A DNA stretch of 11,367 nt from UMGS363 sp051881775. GTDB lineage: Bacteria; Bacillota; Clostridia; Oscillospirales; Ruminococcaceae. The notes under the pieces were generated by a model. That model worked only from the letters and a program-made list of their open reading frames with translations, did not search any database and was not told where the DNA came from. Within the stretch, counting starts at the first letter, position 1, and each line of letters starts with the position of its first letter. The position numbers and the translations under genes were made by a program. Below, one piece after another: positions 10,844-11,367 of the stretch. The stretch covers positions 1-11,367 of the forward strand of contig JBJEQN010000071.1 of assembly GCA_051881775.1 (NCBI GenBank), in the 5' to 3' direction.

Positions 10844-10892
10844 AAGTATAGTGAAAGAGGGTAAAACCTCTTAAAGAAAGGAAAATGAAAAA

Positions 10893-11069
10893 ATGGCTTA
10901 TACTAATACTGATGTAAAAAAATTGGATAATATAACTCTTGAGATGAAGCGCGCTGCTCTTAAAAAAAGAGTTGATTTTTGCGAAAAAATGATAAAATAC
11001 GCTGCTAATTCCGATGAATGGGTAGAGGAATTAAAAATAGCTCGTGATCATCTTTCGAATTTGTCCTAA
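10893..11069 (+). CDS. 58-residue helical protein under the ribbon-helix-helix switch
   Basis: ATG 10893 follows AAAGAAAGG by about 12 bases. Another ATG at 10885 opens only a ten-codon frame (MKKWLILILM), which might be a leader. The product is charged and probably all helical (LDNITLEMKRAALKKRVDFC, DEWVEELKIARDHLSNL), without a membrane segment. The family is not recognised. Its placement at the att-proximal end, under a dedicated repressor, is typical of excisionase or lysis/lysogeny-decision genes, but there is no motif to support either. Toxin of a pair with the divergent repressor is another possibility. Confidence 0.6.
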   Translation: MAYTNTDVKKLDNITLEMKRAALKKRVDFCEKMIKYAANSDEWVEELKIARDHLSNLS

Positions 11070-11073
11070 AGTC

Positions 11074-11103
11074 TTGACAAATGCCCTTTAAATATGTTAT
11101 AAT
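11074..11103 (+). promoter_or_regulatory. Outward-facing promoter at the right end of element B
   Basis: TTGACA (11074-11079), 18 bases, TATAAT (11098-11103), ending 24 bases before recombination site 3. It shares GTCTTGACAAAT with the promoter at 3621 in element A. In the prophage it reads out into the chromosome; in an excised circle it would read across attP into the terminator at 4092-4140. Confidence 0.78.
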
Positions 11104-11126
11104 AATAAATAGGGTAAATTTCTACT

Positions 11127-11156
11127 AATTTCGCTAAATAAAAGTTTTGCGAAATT
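11127..11156 (+). other. Recombination site 3 (element B / chromosome junction, attR-like)
   Basis: AATTTCGCTAA, ATAAAAGT, TTTGCGAAATT: the arms are inverted repeats at 10 of 11 positions, the most symmetric of the sites. A perfect outer dyad CTAATTTCGC (11125-11134) / GCGAAATTAG (11149-11158) exists. Joining the left flank of site 1 to the right half of this site reconstructs an equally symmetric attB. The 11-8-11 layout is like a dif/Xer site, although it does not match the known E. coli or B. subtilis dif sequences. Confidence 0.75.
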
Positions 11157-11169
11157 AGAACAAAAAGAC

Positions 11170-11191
11170 AAGAGGGTGGTTAAACCCTCTT
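11170..11191 (+). terminator. Hairpin after the outward promoter
   Basis: AAGAGGGT (11170-11177) pairs with ACCCTCTT (11184-11191) over a 6-base loop, followed by ATTT. In the integrated state it may stop the outward transcript from 11074-11103. Confidence 0.55.
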
Positions 11192-11223
11192 ATTTGCTGA
11201 TACTATAGCACAATTAGTCATGA

Positions 11224-11266
11224 CCACCACTTCAAGTGGTGGTTTGAGAATAGCCCTATAAGGGCT
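11224..11266. repeat. Pair of hairpins resembling an IS200/IS605-family end
   Basis: CCACCACT (11224-11231) / AGTGGTGG (11235-11242) with a 3-base loop, then AGCCCT (11252-11257) / AGGGCT (11261-11266). Subterminal palindromes of this style mark IS200/IS605 elements. No transposase of that group is in the window, so this is either the edge of such an element interrupted by the IS630 relative, or a remnant. Confidence 0.4.
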
Positions 11267-11270
11267 TATA

Positions 11271-11367
11271 CTAATCCCCATTTAAACAGTTGACAAACAG
11301 AGCAACCCGTAATATAATAAAATGGGTGATGAAAAATGGGAAAAACATATAAAATAAGCAAGGAACA
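11271..11367 (+). mobile_element. Left end of a second IS630-family element (runs off the window)
   Basis: The end TACTAATCCCCATTTAAAC (from the TA at 11269-11270) matches the outer end of the first IS630 (TACTAAACACCAATTAAAC) with a few changes. The internal promoter, GGTGATGAAAA leader and first protein residues also match. It is a related but diverged element in the opposite orientation. TTGACA (11290-11295), 17 bases, TATAAT (11313-11318) form its promoter. Confidence 0.8.
11336..11367 (+). CDS. IS630 transposase, N-terminal fragment (cut by the window end)
   Basis: ATG at 11336 after GGGTGATGAAAA opens a frame beginning MGKTYKISKE, corresponding to MPKTYKISAE of the complete transposase at 1271. 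Only ten codons are inside the window. It is 5'-complete and 3'-partial. Confidence 0.78.
   Translation, partial: MGKTYKISKE

Larger units (their letters stand above)
4081..11141 (+). mobile_element. Element B: inovirus (filamentous phage) prophage
   Basis: The boundaries are the shared CGCTAAATAA blocks of sites 2 and 3, giving about 7.1 kb, a normal inovirus genome size. The hallmark set is present: major coat protein with signal peptide and basic C-terminus, Zot/pI ATPase, a large secreted C-terminally anchored adsorption protein, several membrane proteins under 110 residues, and a rolling-circle Rep. No secretin (pIV) is present, consistent with a host lacking an outer membrane, and no recombinase is present. 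Two divergent repressor modules, one at each end, suggest controlled lysogeny. Confidence 0.9.

Noticed and set aside
11127..11156. Standard chromosomal dif site
   Set aside because: The arm layout is similar, but the sequence does not match the E. coli or B. subtilis dif, and the centre would be 8 rather than 6 bases. It is called dif-like only.

Overview
The window looks like an accessory integration site in a low-GC Gram-positive bacterium, most likely a gut-type Clostridium relative. The evidence is strong AGGAGG-like ribosome binding sites, TTGACA/TATAAT promoters, AT-rich genes, and IS630- and IS200/IS605-like elements. The taxonomic call is an inference; no marker gene is present.

Layout. 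(1) 1-209: 3' end of a chromosomal membrane-protein gene. Its terminator at 1364-1394 has been separated from it by an IS630-family insertion (212-1335) whose transposase is split into two frames joined by a -1 slippery A7 heptamer. (2) 1338-1606: chromosomal flank ending in a recombination site. (3) 1607-4080: 'element A', about 2.5 kb and clearly more GC-rich. It carries an HUH rolling-circle Rep and a stand-alone tyrosine-recombinase catalytic domain, embedded in long non-coding stretches full of hairpins, 14-bp iteron-like repeats and an 87-bp tandem repeat. It has no capsid gene. (4) 4081-11141: 'element B', about 7.1 kb and AT-rich, a complete-looking filamentous phage (inovirus) prophage. 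Its order is XRE repressor and membrane protein (leftward), then a rightward operon: probable ssDNA-binding protein, two small membrane proteins, major coat protein with signal peptide, terminator, Zot/pI assembly ATPase, pIII-like adsorption protein, two small membrane proteins, zinc-ribbon protein, Rep_trans-type replication initiator, two small proteins, and at the right end a ribbon-helix-helix repressor divergent from a small gene. (5) 11142-11367: chromosomal flank with paired hairpins like an IS200/IS605 end, and the start of a second, diverged IS630 relative in the opposite orientation to the first.

The most striking structure is a set of three directly repeated recombination sites sharing CGCTAAATAA (1597-1606, 4071-4080, 11132-11141). 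They bound A and B exactly as expected for two elements integrated one behind the other at a single dif-like attB. Only A carries a recombinase and only B carries virion genes. A also has an inverted copy of the site next to the first one, so its single strand can fold into a duplex recombination site, as the CTXphi attP does in Vibrio cholerae. The simplest reading is a helper inovirus (B) with a small satellite or co-resident ssDNA element (A). This is inference from layout and known families; excision, mobilisation and packaging are untested.
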